Below, in pieces: positions 18,662 through 28,122 of a stretch of DNA of 64,000 bases; position 1 is the first letter of the stretch, and every line of letters begins with the position of its first letter. This DNA comes from Gammaproteobacteria bacterium RIFCSPHIGHO2_12_FULL_35_23 (GTDB taxonomy: Bacteria; Pseudomonadota; Gammaproteobacteria; UBA12402), in assembly GCA_001801465.1 (NCBI GenBank), contig MGXT01000017.1, forward strand, positions 106,653 to 170,652, given 5' to 3'. The notes under the pieces were generated by a model. It was not told the origin of the DNA. It saw nothing but the letters and a program-made list of their open reading frames with translations, and did not search any database. The position numbers were made by a program, and so were the translations under genes.

Positions 18662-19782
18662 AACGAGTGATGATTATTGCTGGGGAGGCATCAGGAGATA
18701 TGCATGCTGCCCAAGTAGTGAAAGTTATGCATGCTAAAAATTCTGGATTAGAGTTTTTTGGAATTGCGGGTCCTCAAATGCGAGCTCAAGGTGTGGAAGC
18801 TATTGTAAAAACAGAAACTATCGCCATCATGGGTTTTATTGAAGTATTGATGAATTTTAAAACTATTTATCATACTTATCAAAAAGTAAAACAGGCGCTA
18901 TTGCAGCATAAGCCAGACTTGTTAATTTTAGTTGATTATCCTGGTTTTAATCTTAAAGTTGCTAAACTTGCTAAACAATGTGGTATTAAAGTGCTTTATT
19001 ATATCAGTCCACAAATTTGGGCTTGGCGCCAAGGTCGAATAAAAAAAATTAAACAGTGTGTCGATATGATGGCAGTAGTATTTCCTTTTGAATTGAAGTT
19101 TTATGAGGCACATCAAGTGCCGGTTCGTTATGTAGGACTTCCTTTGTTTGATGAACTAGACTTTAATTTAACACAATCACAAGCTAGAACCAAACTCAAT
19201 TTATTACCCGAGGTTACCACAATTACTTTATTGCCTGGTAGTAGAAGTGCTGTGGTAACTACCTTGTTGCCGGTTATGATGGATGCTGTTAAATTGTTAA
19301 AACATCAGTTTTCAACCTTGCAATTTGTCTTACCCATAGCGAGCACTTTATCTAAAGAAATTTTTGCAGCTTTTATTCCAGCTGAACTTAATATTAAGCT
19401 CATAGAGGGCCAATCACAATTGGCTATTAAAGCCAGTGATGCAGTAATTTCAACTTCAGGCACTTCTACTTTAGAAACTGCTTTATTCGGTGTTCCTCTA
19501 GTAGTTATTTATAAAATGAATGCCCTGAGTTTTCAAATTATCAAACGTTTAATCAAAATTAAAATGATTGCGCTTTGTAATATTGTTGCTGAAAAACCAA
19601 TTGTCAAAGAGCTTATTCAGCATCAATTAACCGCTGAGGCTATTGCTGAGGAAATTAAACGAATTTTAACTGATAAAGTCTATAATTCGCAGCTTCGTAC
19701 TGAACTAGCTGCTGTTCGTTTTAAGCTGGATAAACACGGCGCTGCAGAAAATGTTGCTACATTGGCTTTGTCCATGATGTAA
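18658..19782 (+). CDS. lpxB: Lipid A disaccharide synthase LpxB
   Basis: 374-residue GT19 glycosyltransferase that joins UDP-2,3-diacyl-GlcN and lipid X into the lipid A disaccharide at the inner membrane. Motifs: IAGEASGDMHAAQVV, GIAGPQMRAQG, VDYPGFNLKVAK, YYISPQIWAWRQGRIKKI, LLPGSRSAV and STSGTSTLETALFGVPLVVIYKM. Length is normal. The start overlaps the gnnA-like stop. Confidence 0.97.
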   Translation: MKRVMIIAGEASGDMHAAQVVKVMHAKNSGLEFFGIAGPQMRAQGVEAIVKTETIAIMGFIEVLMNFKTIYHTYQKVKQALLQHKPDLLILVDYPGFNLKVAKLAKQCGIKVLYYISPQIWAWRQGRIKKIKQCVDMMAVVFPFELKFYEAHQVPVRYVGLPLFDELDFNLTQSQARTKLNLLPEVTTITLLPGSRSAVVTTLLPVMMDAVKLLKHQFSTLQFVLPIASTLSKEIFAAFIPAELNIKLIEGQSQLAIKASDAVISTSGTSTLETALFGVPLVVIYKMNALSFQIIKRLIKIKMIALCNIVAEKPIVKELIQHQLTAEAIAEEIKRILTDKVYNSQLRTELAAVRFKLDKHGAAENVATLALSMM

Positions 19783-19809
19783 ATTTTAAGCGATCTTTAA
19801 GGAGGCTTC

Positions 19810-20121
19810 GTGTATAAAATAACTTTTTATGTTCCTGAAACTCATTTAGAGCAAGTTAAGCAAGCATTGTTTGCAGTTGGGGTTGGTAAGATTAATAATT
19901 ATGACTGTTGTTGTTGGCAGGTGTTGGGCCAAGGTCAGTTTAGACCTTTGGCAGATAGTCAGCCGTTTTTAGGAGAACAAAATAAAGTTGAAACACTCAG
20001 TGAATATAAAGTAGAAACTGTTTGTGCATCAGAGTTAATTCAAGCAGCTGTTCTTACCTTAAAAAAAGTGCATCCTTATGAAGAGCCAGCTTATGAAGTT
20101 TACCAGCTTGCTGATTTTTAA
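19810..20121 (+). CDS. NIF3/YqfO-like small protein
   Basis: 103 residues beginning YKITFYVPETHLEQVKQALFAVGVGKI and ending KKVHPYEEPAYEVYQLAD, the CutA-like ferredoxin fold found as an insert in NIF3/YqfO proteins and as a stand-alone bacterial protein. Molecular function is not settled. Starts with GTG, supported by GGAGG a few bases upstream. Confidence 0.85.
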   Translation: MYKITFYVPETHLEQVKQALFAVGVGKINNYDCCCWQVLGQGQFRPLADSQPFLGEQNKVETLSEYKVETVCASELIQAAVLTLKKVHPYEEPAYEVYQLADF

Positions 20122-20268
20122 TCGAGATAGTTAAAAATGGCATAGTTTATTAAGTTTGTTTTAATAATTAAACAATTAAACCTATCAAAAATTGATCAAT
20201 TAATAAAAATCGAGCATTTTAAAAGCTAACATGATACATTAGGCGTTTTTTCAAGATAGCAAGCAACT

Positions 20269-22044
20269 ATGACGAACCAAAAAAAAGGTATGCTTTCAGG
20301 CTTTGAGCTTTATAAGAGAATTTTACACTATTCAAAATATTATTGGCTTGCTTTAGTCATTGGTATTATTGGTAATGCTATGTATTCTGGTGTGGATGCA
20401 AGCCTAACCTATTTTTTAAAGCCGGTTTTAAACAAAGGGTTTATTGCTAGAGATTATGAATTTTTACATTGGTTACCCTATATTGTGTTATTCATCTTTA
20501 TTGCTAGAGGTGTTGCAAACTATTTAGGTAGCTATTATATGTCCTATGTAGCACGTAGTATTGTGATGCGGTTTCGTTCCGATATTTTTTCACATTTACT
20601 TAAAATACCTGCAACTTATTATGACAATAGTAGTTCAGGGCAAATTCTATCAGTATTAATCTTTAATGTAGAGCAAGTGGCCAAGGTAAGTGCTAGTGCA
20701 TTAACTGATTTATTACAATCAGGCTTCTTAGTAATTGGTTTGCTAGTGGTTATGTTTTCGATTAGTTGGCGACTTAGCGCCATTTATTTTTTTACTGTAC
20801 CGATAATTGCTATTTTTGTGAAATTAAGCAGTAAAAAGATGCGTAAAAATAGTCATGGTATACAAAAAGGAATGGGTAGCGTTACTAGTATTGCTGAAGA
20901 GTCTATTGTAGGTTACAAGGTAGTAAGAGCTTTTGGTGGTGAAGACTATGAGCAACAAAAGTTTAATCAATCAGTTGAAGATAATCGCCGTCGAGAATTA
21001 AAAAACGTCATTTTACGAACCATGAGTACTTCTACTGTACAATTGGTTGCTGCAATTGCTCTAGCGATTATTTTATATTTAGCAACTTCAAGTGGTAAAA
21101 CAGAATTAGGAGCTGGTGGATTTGTGGCTTTAATAGCTTCTATGTTGGCTATTTTAAAACCTCTTAAAACATTAACGACAGTAAACGGAGATATTCAGCG
21201 TGGCTTAGCGGGTGCTCAAAGTGTATTTGCTTTATTAGATGACGAAACAGAAAGAGATACCGGAACCTTAGAAGTATCGCGAGTAAAAGGTGATATTAGC
21301 TATAAATGCCTTAACTTTGTATACCCAGGCACAGACAAACAAGTATTATTTAATGTAAGTTTTCAAGTTAAGTCAGGAGAGACAATCGCCTTGGTAGGGC
21401 GTTCTGGTAGTGGTAAATCTACTTTAGTTAATTTGTTACCTCGTTTTTATGATTGTAAAGCAGGAAGTATTAATATTGATGGTGTTAATATTAATAACTA
21501 TACACTTCGCAGTTTACGTAATCAGATTGCAATTGTTTCTCAGCATGTAACTTTATTTAATGATACTATCGCTAACAATATTGCTTATGGTATAAAAAAA
21601 GATGCGCCGGAAGAGGAAATTATTGAAGCAGCGAAAGCTGCGTATGCTTGGGAGTTTATTTCACAATTACCAAATGGTATTCATACCCTAATTGGAGAAA
21701 ATGGGGTGCTATTATCAGGTGGCCAAAGACAGCGTATTGCCATTGCTCGTGCAATATTAAAAGATGCACCGATTTTAATTTTAGATGAAGCAACGTCAGC
21801 GCTTGACACCGAATCAGAACGTTATATTCAGGCTGCTTTAGAAAAATTAATAAGAAATAGAACGACGATTGTCATCGCTCATCGATTATCCACCATTGAA
21901 AATGCTAATCGAATTGTGGTCATGCATGAGGGCTGTGTGGTTGAATCTGGTACCCACCAAGAGCTGTTAGCGCAAAACCAATATTATGCTAAATTACATG
22001 CCTTGCAATTTAGTGATGTTAAAATTGCAGCGGAAGGTTTATGA
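20269..22044 (+). CDS. msbA: Lipid A flippase MsbA (ABC transporter)
   Basis: 591-residue half transporter: six membrane segments in residues 1-310, then an ATPase domain with Walker A GRSGSGKST, signature LSGGQRQRIAIARA, Walker B ILILDEATSALD and the switch HRLSTIE. MsbA flips lipid A-core across the inner membrane. It overlaps lpxK by four bases, the classical msbA-lpxK pair, which separates it from other ABC exporters. Confidence 0.96.
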   Translation: MTNQKKGMLSGFELYKRILHYSKYYWLALVIGIIGNAMYSGVDASLTYFLKPVLNKGFIARDYEFLHWLPYIVLFIFIARGVANYLGSYYMSYVARSIVMRFRSDIFSHLLKIPATYYDNSSSGQILSVLIFNVEQVAKVSASALTDLLQSGFLVIGLLVVMFSISWRLSAIYFFTVPIIAIFVKLSSKKMRKNSHGIQKGMGSVTSIAEESIVGYKVVRAFGGEDYEQQKFNQSVEDNRRRELKNVILRTMSTSTVQLVAAIALAIILYLATSSGKTELGAGGFVALIASMLAILKPLKTLTTVNGDIQRGLAGAQSVFALLDDETERDTGTLEVSRVKGDISYKCLNFVYPGTDKQVLFNVSFQVKSGETIALVGRSGSGKSTLVNLLPRFYDCKAGSINIDGVNINNYTLRSLRNQIAIVSQHVTLFNDTIANNIAYGIKKDAPEEEIIEAAKAAYAWEFISQLPNGIHTLIGENGVLLSGGQRQRIAIARAILKDAPILILDEATSALDTESERYIQAALEKLIRNRTTIVIAHRLSTIENANRIVVMHEGCVVESGTHQELLAQNQYYAKLHALQFSDVKIAAEGL

Positions 22045-23054
22045 GCAGGCACAAACTTGCTAACTTTCTAGTTCAGGCCTGGTATAGACAGCATTTAATT
22101 TGGCTCACCTTGTTATTATTACCTATCGCTTACTTATTTCGCTTGGTAGTTTTAGTAAGAAAATATTGTTATCAATACCATCTCTTCACTTCAACGTGTC
22201 TTCCTGTTCCAGTTGTAATAGTCGGAAATCTAACAGTAGGGGGTACAGGTAAAACGCCCTTTGTTATATGGCTAGTTAATTATTTACAATCTAATCATAT
22301 TAAAGTAGGTGTTATCAGCCGCGGTTATGGTGGAAATAACAATCAGGCTCCTGTCTTTATTAATAATAGTTCTCATGCCATTGAGGTAGGTGAAGAGCCC
22401 ATTTTGATTTATCAACAAACAAATTGTCCAGTAGTGGTTTGTAAAAACAGAGTAGCTGCAGCGAATTATTTATTAGCAAAAACTTCTTGCGAGATTATTA
22501 TTAGTGATGATGGATTGCAACATTATGCTTTGGCTAGAGATCTAGAAATTGCTTTAATTGATGGGACAAAGCGATATGGTAATGGACAATGTTTACCAGC
22601 GGGCCCGCTAAGAGAACCTTTAAGTAGATTAACAACAGTTGATTATATTATTGTCACCGAGGGAAATTCTTTGCAAGAAACGGTAATGCAATTATTGCCA
22701 CAAGGCTTAATTTTGCTAATTAATCCTTCACAGCAAGTGGATAAATTCATGTTGCAAGATAAAGTTATTCATGCGGTAGCAGGAATTGGCCATCCGGAGA
22801 GATTTTTTCATATGCTTAGAACATTAAAGTTGAGATTTTTTGAACATAGTTTTCCAGATCATTATCATTATACAAAAGAAAGCTTAAATTTTGGTGAAGA
22901 TGCTGTTATTGTGATGACAGAGAAAGATGCTATAAAGTGTAAAGAATTTGCAACGAAGGATTTTTATTATTTGCCAGTTAAGGCAGAATTGCCAGAACGG
23001 TTTTCTGGAAATTTATTGACCAGGGTTCGGCAACTATTAAGCAAGGAACATTAA
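22041..23054 (+). CDS. lpxK: Tetraacyldisaccharide 4'-kinase LpxK
   Basis: 337 residues. An N-terminal membrane helix precedes the P-loop VIVGNLTVGGTGKTPFV; SRGYGG, DDGLQHYALARDLEI and MTEKDAIKC are LpxK motifs. It phosphorylates the lipid A precursor at the 4' position. Start overlaps the msbA stop. Confidence 0.97.
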   Translation: MSRHKLANFLVQAWYRQHLIWLTLLLLPIAYLFRLVVLVRKYCYQYHLFTSTCLPVPVVIVGNLTVGGTGKTPFVIWLVNYLQSNHIKVGVISRGYGGNNNQAPVFINNSSHAIEVGEEPILIYQQTNCPVVVCKNRVAAANYLLAKTSCEIIISDDGLQHYALARDLEIALIDGTKRYGNGQCLPAGPLREPLSRLTTVDYIIVTEGNSLQETVMQLLPQGLILLINPSQQVDKFMLQDKVIHAVAGIGHPERFFHMLRTLKLRFFEHSFPDHYHYTKESLNFGEDAVIVMTEKDAIKCKEFATKDFYYLPVKAELPERFSGNLLTRVRQLLSKEH

Positions 23055-23055
23055 T

Positions 23056-23595
23056 ATGAAAAAACTAGTAATATTAATAAGCTGTTTGATTGTCAATATA
23101 AGTCTAGCTACTAATGTCTTAAATACGGTGAATAGTAATCAAGCGCTAAATTCCAATCAGAATGTAAGCTCGGCTCAAAATAATATTCCAGTTATAAATA
23201 GTGATAGTCAAACTTCTAGCAATAATGTTAATTACACTAGTAATACTAATAATTCAGCTGTGTTACAAGCATTGCCACAAACCACGGCCCCTGCAAATGG
23301 TGTGATGACGGTGGAACGTCCTTATTTTACTTTACAACTAAATTCTAACCCGACTACAGGTTATTCTTGGTTTGTAGTCTCTTATCCAAGAAACTTACTT
23401 AAAGTTGTCAAGCATCAATATGTTCCCTCTACCAGCAAGTTGATTGGTGCAGGAGGAACAGAAATTTGGGTATTTCAAGCTTTACCAGCAGCATTAGCAG
23501 CGCCGACCGTTATAAAAGTTATTATGATGTATGCGCGTCCTTGGGAAATCAATGATAAAAGTACAACACAAACATTCTATATGGCAACTAATTAA
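23056..23595 (+). CDS. Secreted chagasin-type (I42) cysteine protease inhibitor
   Basis: 179 residues with a signal peptide (MKKLVILISCLIVNISLA), a Ser/Asn-rich linker to about residue 85, and a C-terminal domain bearing the three I42 loops: NPTTGYSW, a glycine-rich loop (GAGGTEIW) and ARPWE. Chagasins inhibit papain-family proteases. It begins two bases after lpxK ends. In an organism that lives inside protists or animals such an inhibitor could act on host cathepsins; that is inference. Confidence 0.85.
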   Translation: MKKLVILISCLIVNISLATNVLNTVNSNQALNSNQNVSSAQNNIPVINSDSQTSSNNVNYTSNTNNSAVLQALPQTTAPANGVMTVERPYFTLQLNSNPTTGYSWFVVSYPRNLLKVVKHQYVPSTSKLIGAGGTEIWVFQALPAALAAPTVIKVIMMYARPWEINDKSTTQTFYMATN

Positions 23596-23637
23596 CAATT
23601 AATAAGACAAAATTAAATAGTAAAGAGGAGAAATTGA

Positions 23638-25311
23638 TTGGAAAGCATTTGGTTAAAAAATTATCCGCAAGGAGTTCCGGCAGAAATAGATCCCAATAAA
23701 TTTCCTTCTATTGTCCATGTATTTAAAAATACAGTAGCACAATATGCTAATCGTCCTGCTGTGGCTAATCTAAGAACTGTATTAAGCTATCAAGAACTTG
23801 ATGAGGTCTCTGACGCTTTTGCTGCTTTTCTCCAAAAAATTCTTAAATTACAAAAAGGTGACAGACTCGCTATTATGCTACCCAACTTAATTCAATATAT
23901 GGTAGTGCTCTACGGTGCTTTTAAAGCTGGTCTTACAGTTGTTAATGTTAATCCCCTCTATACAGCAGACGAATTGGTGTATCAATTACAAGACTCTGGT
24001 GCAGAAACTATTGTGGTATTAGCTAATTTTGCGAAAACAGTTCAACAAGCTTTAGGCCGTGTAAAAATTAAAAATATTGTTGTTACTGAAGTTGGAGATG
24101 CTTTTGCTGCGATTAAATCAATACTAGTTAATTTTGTTGTTAAACATATTAAGAAAATGGTACCTGCTTTTTCAATTCCACAAGCGATTAAGTATCGTAA
24201 AGCAATACAGCAAGGAAAACATTTAACGCTAGATTTAATAGAATTAACAGGAAAAGATCTTGCTTTTTTACAGTACACGGGTGGAACAACAGGCGTTGCT
24301 AAAGGCGCTATGTTAAGTCATCGCAATATGGTGGCTAATATAGAGCAAGCGTTTAATTGGATGTTGCCGTTTATAGAGTGTGGTCATGAAATAGTGGTAA
24401 CACCTTTGCCCCTTTATCATATCTTTTCTTTATTAGCAAACTGTCTAGTATTTATGCGTGCTGGCTCATTAAATTTATTAATTACTAACCCTAGAGATAT
24501 CGATGGTTTTATTAAAGAACTAAAAAGTTATAAGTTTACTAGCATGACAGGAGTGAACACTTTATTTAATGCGTTAGCAAATAACAAAAAATTTAAAACT
24601 GCAGATTTTAGCTGCTTGAAAGTTGTGTTAGGAGGGGGCATGGCTATTCAACGCGCGGTAGCTGATAAATGGCAAAAAATAACTGGTGTACATTTATTAG
24701 AAGCCTATGGCCTAACAGAAACTTGTCCAGCGGTGACTATCAATCCGCTTACTTTGAAACAATATAATGGCAGTATAGGTTTACCGATTCCATCTACTCA
24801 AATCAAAATTTTGGATGAGGATGGCCATGAAGTGTCAATTGGAGAACGAGGAGAGTTATGCATAAAAGGACCTCAAGTCATGGAAGGCTATTGGAATATG
24901 CCTGCTGAAACTAATAAAGTGATGTTACCCGATGGTTGGTTAAAAACTGGGGACATAGCTAAAGTAGATGAAGAAGGGTTTGTTTATATCGTAGACCGTA
25001 AAAAAGACATGGTAGTTGTTTCTGGATTTAATGTTTATCCTAATGAAGTAGAGGATATAATTGCTCTCCATCCAGGAGTATTAGAAGTTGCTGTCATTGG
25101 TATGCTAAGTGAAAAAACTGGTGAAGCACTGAAGGCTTTCGTTGTTAAAAAAGATCCGAGTTTAACAAAAGAAGATATTATTACTTTTTGTCGTGAACAT
25201 TTAACTGCATATAAGATTCCAAAAATTTATGAGTTTAGAAATGAACTGCCAAAAAGTAATGTAGGAAAAATTTTAAGAAGAGCCTTGCGAAACGAAGAGA
25301 AAAATAGCTAG
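23638..25311 (+). CDS. fadD: Long-chain fatty acid-CoA ligase (first of two)
   Basis: 557-residue ANL-superfamily enzyme: QYTGGTTGVAKGAMLSHRN (AMP-binding P-loop), EAYGLTETCP, GDIAKVDEEGF and KIPK...PKSNVGKILRR (C-terminal catalytic Lys). It activates fatty acids to acyl-CoA. Start is TTG, supported by AGAGGAG 8 bases upstream and by the matching start of the next gene. No membrane or signal segment. Confidence 0.93.
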   Translation: MESIWLKNYPQGVPAEIDPNKFPSIVHVFKNTVAQYANRPAVANLRTVLSYQELDEVSDAFAAFLQKILKLQKGDRLAIMLPNLIQYMVVLYGAFKAGLTVVNVNPLYTADELVYQLQDSGAETIVVLANFAKTVQQALGRVKIKNIVVTEVGDAFAAIKSILVNFVVKHIKKMVPAFSIPQAIKYRKAIQQGKHLTLDLIELTGKDLAFLQYTGGTTGVAKGAMLSHRNMVANIEQAFNWMLPFIECGHEIVVTPLPLYHIFSLLANCLVFMRAGSLNLLITNPRDIDGFIKELKSYKFTSMTGVNTLFNALANNKKFKTADFSCLKVVLGGGMAIQRAVADKWQKITGVHLLEAYGLTETCPAVTINPLTLKQYNGSIGLPIPSTQIKILDEDGHEVSIGERGELCIKGPQVMEGYWNMPAETNKVMLPDGWLKTGDIAKVDEEGFVYIVDRKKDMVVVSGFNVYPNEVEDIIALHPGVLEVAVIGMLSEKTGEALKAFVVKKDPSLTKEDIITFCREHLTAYKIPKIYEFRNELPKSNVGKILRRALRNEEKNS

Positions 25312-25326
25312 TAAGAGGTATATTTA

Positions 25327-27000
25327 ATGGAGAAAATCTGGTTAAAACACTACCCTAAAAATGTGCCGGCAGAAATAAATACTACTCGTTATAGTTCCTT
25401 GCTTGATCTTTTTAGGCAAACAGTGAAAAACTATAATGATCGTCCGGCTGTAACAGGTTTAGGGATTACTTTAACTTATAGGCAGCTAGATGAAAAAAGT
25501 GACTGCTTAGCTACTTATTTGCAAAGTAGAGGATTAAAAAAAGGTGATCGTATTGCCTTAATGATGCCTAATATTATTCAATATTTAATTTCACTGTACG
25601 CTGCTTTTAAAGCAGGCTTAACGGTTGTTAATATTAATCCTTTATATACCGAGCATGAACTTGCTTATCAACTAAAAGATTCTACGCCTAAAGCCATCGT
25701 TGTTTTAGAAAATTTTGCTAAAACAGTTGAGAAAGCTTTGTTGCAGCAGCCGATTGAACAAGTGATTATTGCTAAAATTGGCGATCTAATGCCGACAGTC
25801 AAAGCACTGATTACTGACTTTGTATTAAAAAAAGTTAAAAAAGTTATTCCGATTTACACACTACAACAAGCCGTTTATTTTAATAAGGCGCTCTCTCAGG
25901 GTAAGCGTCTTACCCTTATCCCTGTGGAGCTGACTGCTCAGGATTTAGCTTTTTTGCAATATACTGGGGGAACGACAGGTGTTTCCAAAGGTGCTATGTT
26001 AAGTCATGGCAATATGGTTGCCAACGTAGAGCAGGCATTTGCTTGGATAGGGCATCAATTTCATTTAGGAGAAGAACGAGCGGGTGTAGTATTACCTCTT
26101 TATCATGTATTTAGTCTATTGGCCAATGCACTGGTTTTTATGCGAGCAGGTTCTTGTTGTATCTTGATTGCAAATCCCCGTGATTTACCTGCTTTAGTAG
26201 AAGAGTTTCGCAAGTATCGTTTTACTGCTTTTATGGCAGTAAATACTTTACTAAATACTTTATTGAGTCGAGAAGTATTTAGAAAGCTTGATTTCAGTGA
26301 ATTACGTTTAGTGATTGCTGGCGGAATGGCATTACAAGGGGCTGTTGCAAAGAAATGGCTTGAGGTGACAAAGGTGCCTGTTTTAGAAGGATTTGGTTTG
26401 ACTGAAGCATCACCCATTACCTGTATTAATCCTGCTAACGTTACTACTTTTAATGGTAGTATAGGACTTCCTATTCCTTCCACTGATGCCATGATTATTG
26501 ATAATGAAAATTGTGAGCTACCTGTTGGTGAAGTAGGGGAGCTATGTTTTAAAGGACCACAAATTATGCAAGGGTATTGGAATTGCCCGGAAGAAACAGC
26601 ACAGGTATTGTTTGGCAATGGCTGGCTAAAAACGGGCGATATGGCAAAAATAGATCATGATGGATTTGTTTATATAGTTGATCGTAAAAAAGATATGATT
26701 GATGTGGCTGGCTATAATGTTTACCCAAATGAAGTAGAGGGAGTGATTGCTCATCACCCAGGTGTGCGAGAAGTAGCTGTAGTGGGAGTTACTCATGACT
26801 CAACTGGTGAAATGGTAAAAGCCTATATTGTTTCTCAAGATCAAGCTTTAACGAAAGCCGATATTATTGCATTTTGTAAAGAACGCTTAGTGAGTTACAA
26901 AATTCCCAAGCGGATAGAATTTTGTCGTGAGCTTCCCAAAAATACGGTAGGAAAAGTGCTGCGACGCGTTTTAAAAGAGAAAGAAAAAGAGCATACTTAA
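25327..27000 (+). CDS. fadD: Long-chain fatty acid-CoA ligase (second of two)
   Basis: 557 residues, the same length as its neighbour and alignable end to end (both open with IWLK-x-YP, PAEI). Motifs: QYTGGTTGVSKGAMLSHGN, EGFGLTEASP, GDMAKIDHDGF, PKNTVGKVLRR. The acyl-binding regions differ between copies (for example PFIECGHEI against GHQFHLGEE), so different chain preference is plausible. Fifteen bases separate the genes, so they are co-transcribed. A tandem duplication like this also occurs in Pseudomonas. Confidence 0.93.
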   Translation: MEKIWLKHYPKNVPAEINTTRYSSLLDLFRQTVKNYNDRPAVTGLGITLTYRQLDEKSDCLATYLQSRGLKKGDRIALMMPNIIQYLISLYAAFKAGLTVVNINPLYTEHELAYQLKDSTPKAIVVLENFAKTVEKALLQQPIEQVIIAKIGDLMPTVKALITDFVLKKVKKVIPIYTLQQAVYFNKALSQGKRLTLIPVELTAQDLAFLQYTGGTTGVSKGAMLSHGNMVANVEQAFAWIGHQFHLGEERAGVVLPLYHVFSLLANALVFMRAGSCCILIANPRDLPALVEEFRKYRFTAFMAVNTLLNTLLSREVFRKLDFSELRLVIAGGMALQGAVAKKWLEVTKVPVLEGFGLTEASPITCINPANVTTFNGSIGLPIPSTDAMIIDNENCELPVGEVGELCFKGPQIMQGYWNCPEETAQVLFGNGWLKTGDMAKIDHDGFVYIVDRKKDMIDVAGYNVYPNEVEGVIAHHPGVREVAVVGVTHDSTGEMVKAYIVSQDQALTKADIIAFCKERLVSYKIPKRIEFCRELPKNTVGKVLRRVLKEKEKEHT

Positions 27001-27128
27001 GAAGCTTTATTTTTGAGCAGTTTTTTGTAAATAATTACAGCCCCTTGATTTAATTAATATTTAGTTGTTTGTAAAAATTTGATAAGCTTGCTTGGTTATT
27101 TTAAATATAATCTAAAGGAGAGAGATTT

Positions 27129-28067
27129 ATGCGCAGCAGATATTTATTAGCGCTCATGGCATGTACAGCAACGTTAGCTTTAAGCGGTTGTAAACTGTGG
27201 GGAAGCGATAATGACAATAGTCAAACTAATCAATCACAAGCTTCAACAACTACTGATCAATATGCTGCGACTTCAGCAACAACGGCTAGTAGTAATTCAT
27301 TGCCTGCTGATATGAACACGACTAATGCTGCAACAACTGCGTCAACTTCACAATCGGTGCCTATGAGTTCATTAACAGTTGCTAACCAATTACAAAATGG
27401 TACTAACTCAGTTTTACAACCAGCACAGCCACAATCAGCACCTATTACTTTACCTCAATCAGCCGTTGGTTCTCAGTTGCCTAATAATTTTGGTGCTTCT
27501 TCTGCAACAACCCCTTCTCCTTCTACTAGTCCAAGTGTTGCTGGAACTAATTCAGCATTGTCAAGTGGTTCAGCTATGACCCCTACAAGCTCTACCTTAC
27601 CGACTACTTCAGCAGCAGGAAGTGTTAGCGCTAATCCAACGAGTACAGTAACGACAGGCCCCCTAGGGGCGTCTAGTGCTATGCCTAGTACTACTATGCC
27701 AAGTAGTACCGGTGTAATACCTACTAGTAACACCATGCCTACAAGTAATGGTAGCCTCAATAATTCTCAGCCTGCTAGTACGGGCGTTACCAGTTCTAAT
27801 AACTTACTAACTACCAATCCTGGTAGCAATTCAACTACTCAATCAGGTAGTGTAACAGGTATGATGAGCACTACTAATTCTGGCAGTAGTTCAACTACAC
27901 AGTCAGGTAGTATAACAGGTGTGAATCCAGTAGTAATACCAGTCAATCAATCACAGTCTTCTAGTGGTAATTTAAATCCTACTAATGGTAACAATAATTC
28001 TGCGACTAGTAATAGTGATGATTCTCAATCTGATAATGATGATTATAGTGATACTAGTGGTAGTTAA
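27129..28067 (+). CDS. Low-complexity Ser/Thr/Asn-rich lipoprotein
   Basis: 312 residues with a lipoprotein signal peptide ending LALSGC, the lipidated Cys at about residue 21. The rest is almost wholly Ser, Thr, Asn, Pro, Gln and Ala with short imperfect repeats (two copies of STTQSGS-[VI]-TG near residues 240-265) and ends in an Asp/Ser-rich tail. AAAGGAGAG precedes the start. No folded domain recognised; likely an extended surface or periplasmic linker protein. Confidence 0.8.
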   Translation: MRSRYLLALMACTATLALSGCKLWGSDNDNSQTNQSQASTTTDQYAATSATTASSNSLPADMNTTNAATTASTSQSVPMSSLTVANQLQNGTNSVLQPAQPQSAPITLPQSAVGSQLPNNFGASSATTPSPSTSPSVAGTNSALSSGSAMTPTSSTLPTTSAAGSVSANPTSTVTTGPLGASSAMPSTTMPSSTGVIPTSNTMPTSNGSLNNSQPASTGVTSSNNLLTTNPGSNSTTQSGSVTGMMSTTNSGSSSTTQSGSITGVNPVVIPVNQSQSSSGNLNPTNGNNNSATSNSDDSQSDNDDYSDTSGS

Positions 28068-28079
28068 TTATTTTGTGGT

Positions 28080-28113
28080 AAGACAGGTTATCATGCTTAT
28101 TGTAACCTGTCTT
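28080..28113. terminator. Bidirectional hairpin terminator
   Basis: AAGACAGGTTA (28080-28090) pairs perfectly with TAACCTGTCTT (28103-28113), an 11-bp stem with a 12-base loop between converging genes. T-rich sequence follows on the plus strand and A/T-rich sequence on the other, so it could serve both. Confidence 0.75.
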
Positions 28114-28122
28114 ATTAAGTAT

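Noticed and set aside
26103..26618. 171-codon frame antisense to the second fadD
   Set aside because: Lies wholly inside a clear gene, unlike any known protein and without a ribosome site.
27473..27760. 95-codon frame antisense to the lipoprotein gene
   Set aside because: Val/Leu-rich product of reading Ser/Thr/Asn codon repeats backwards.
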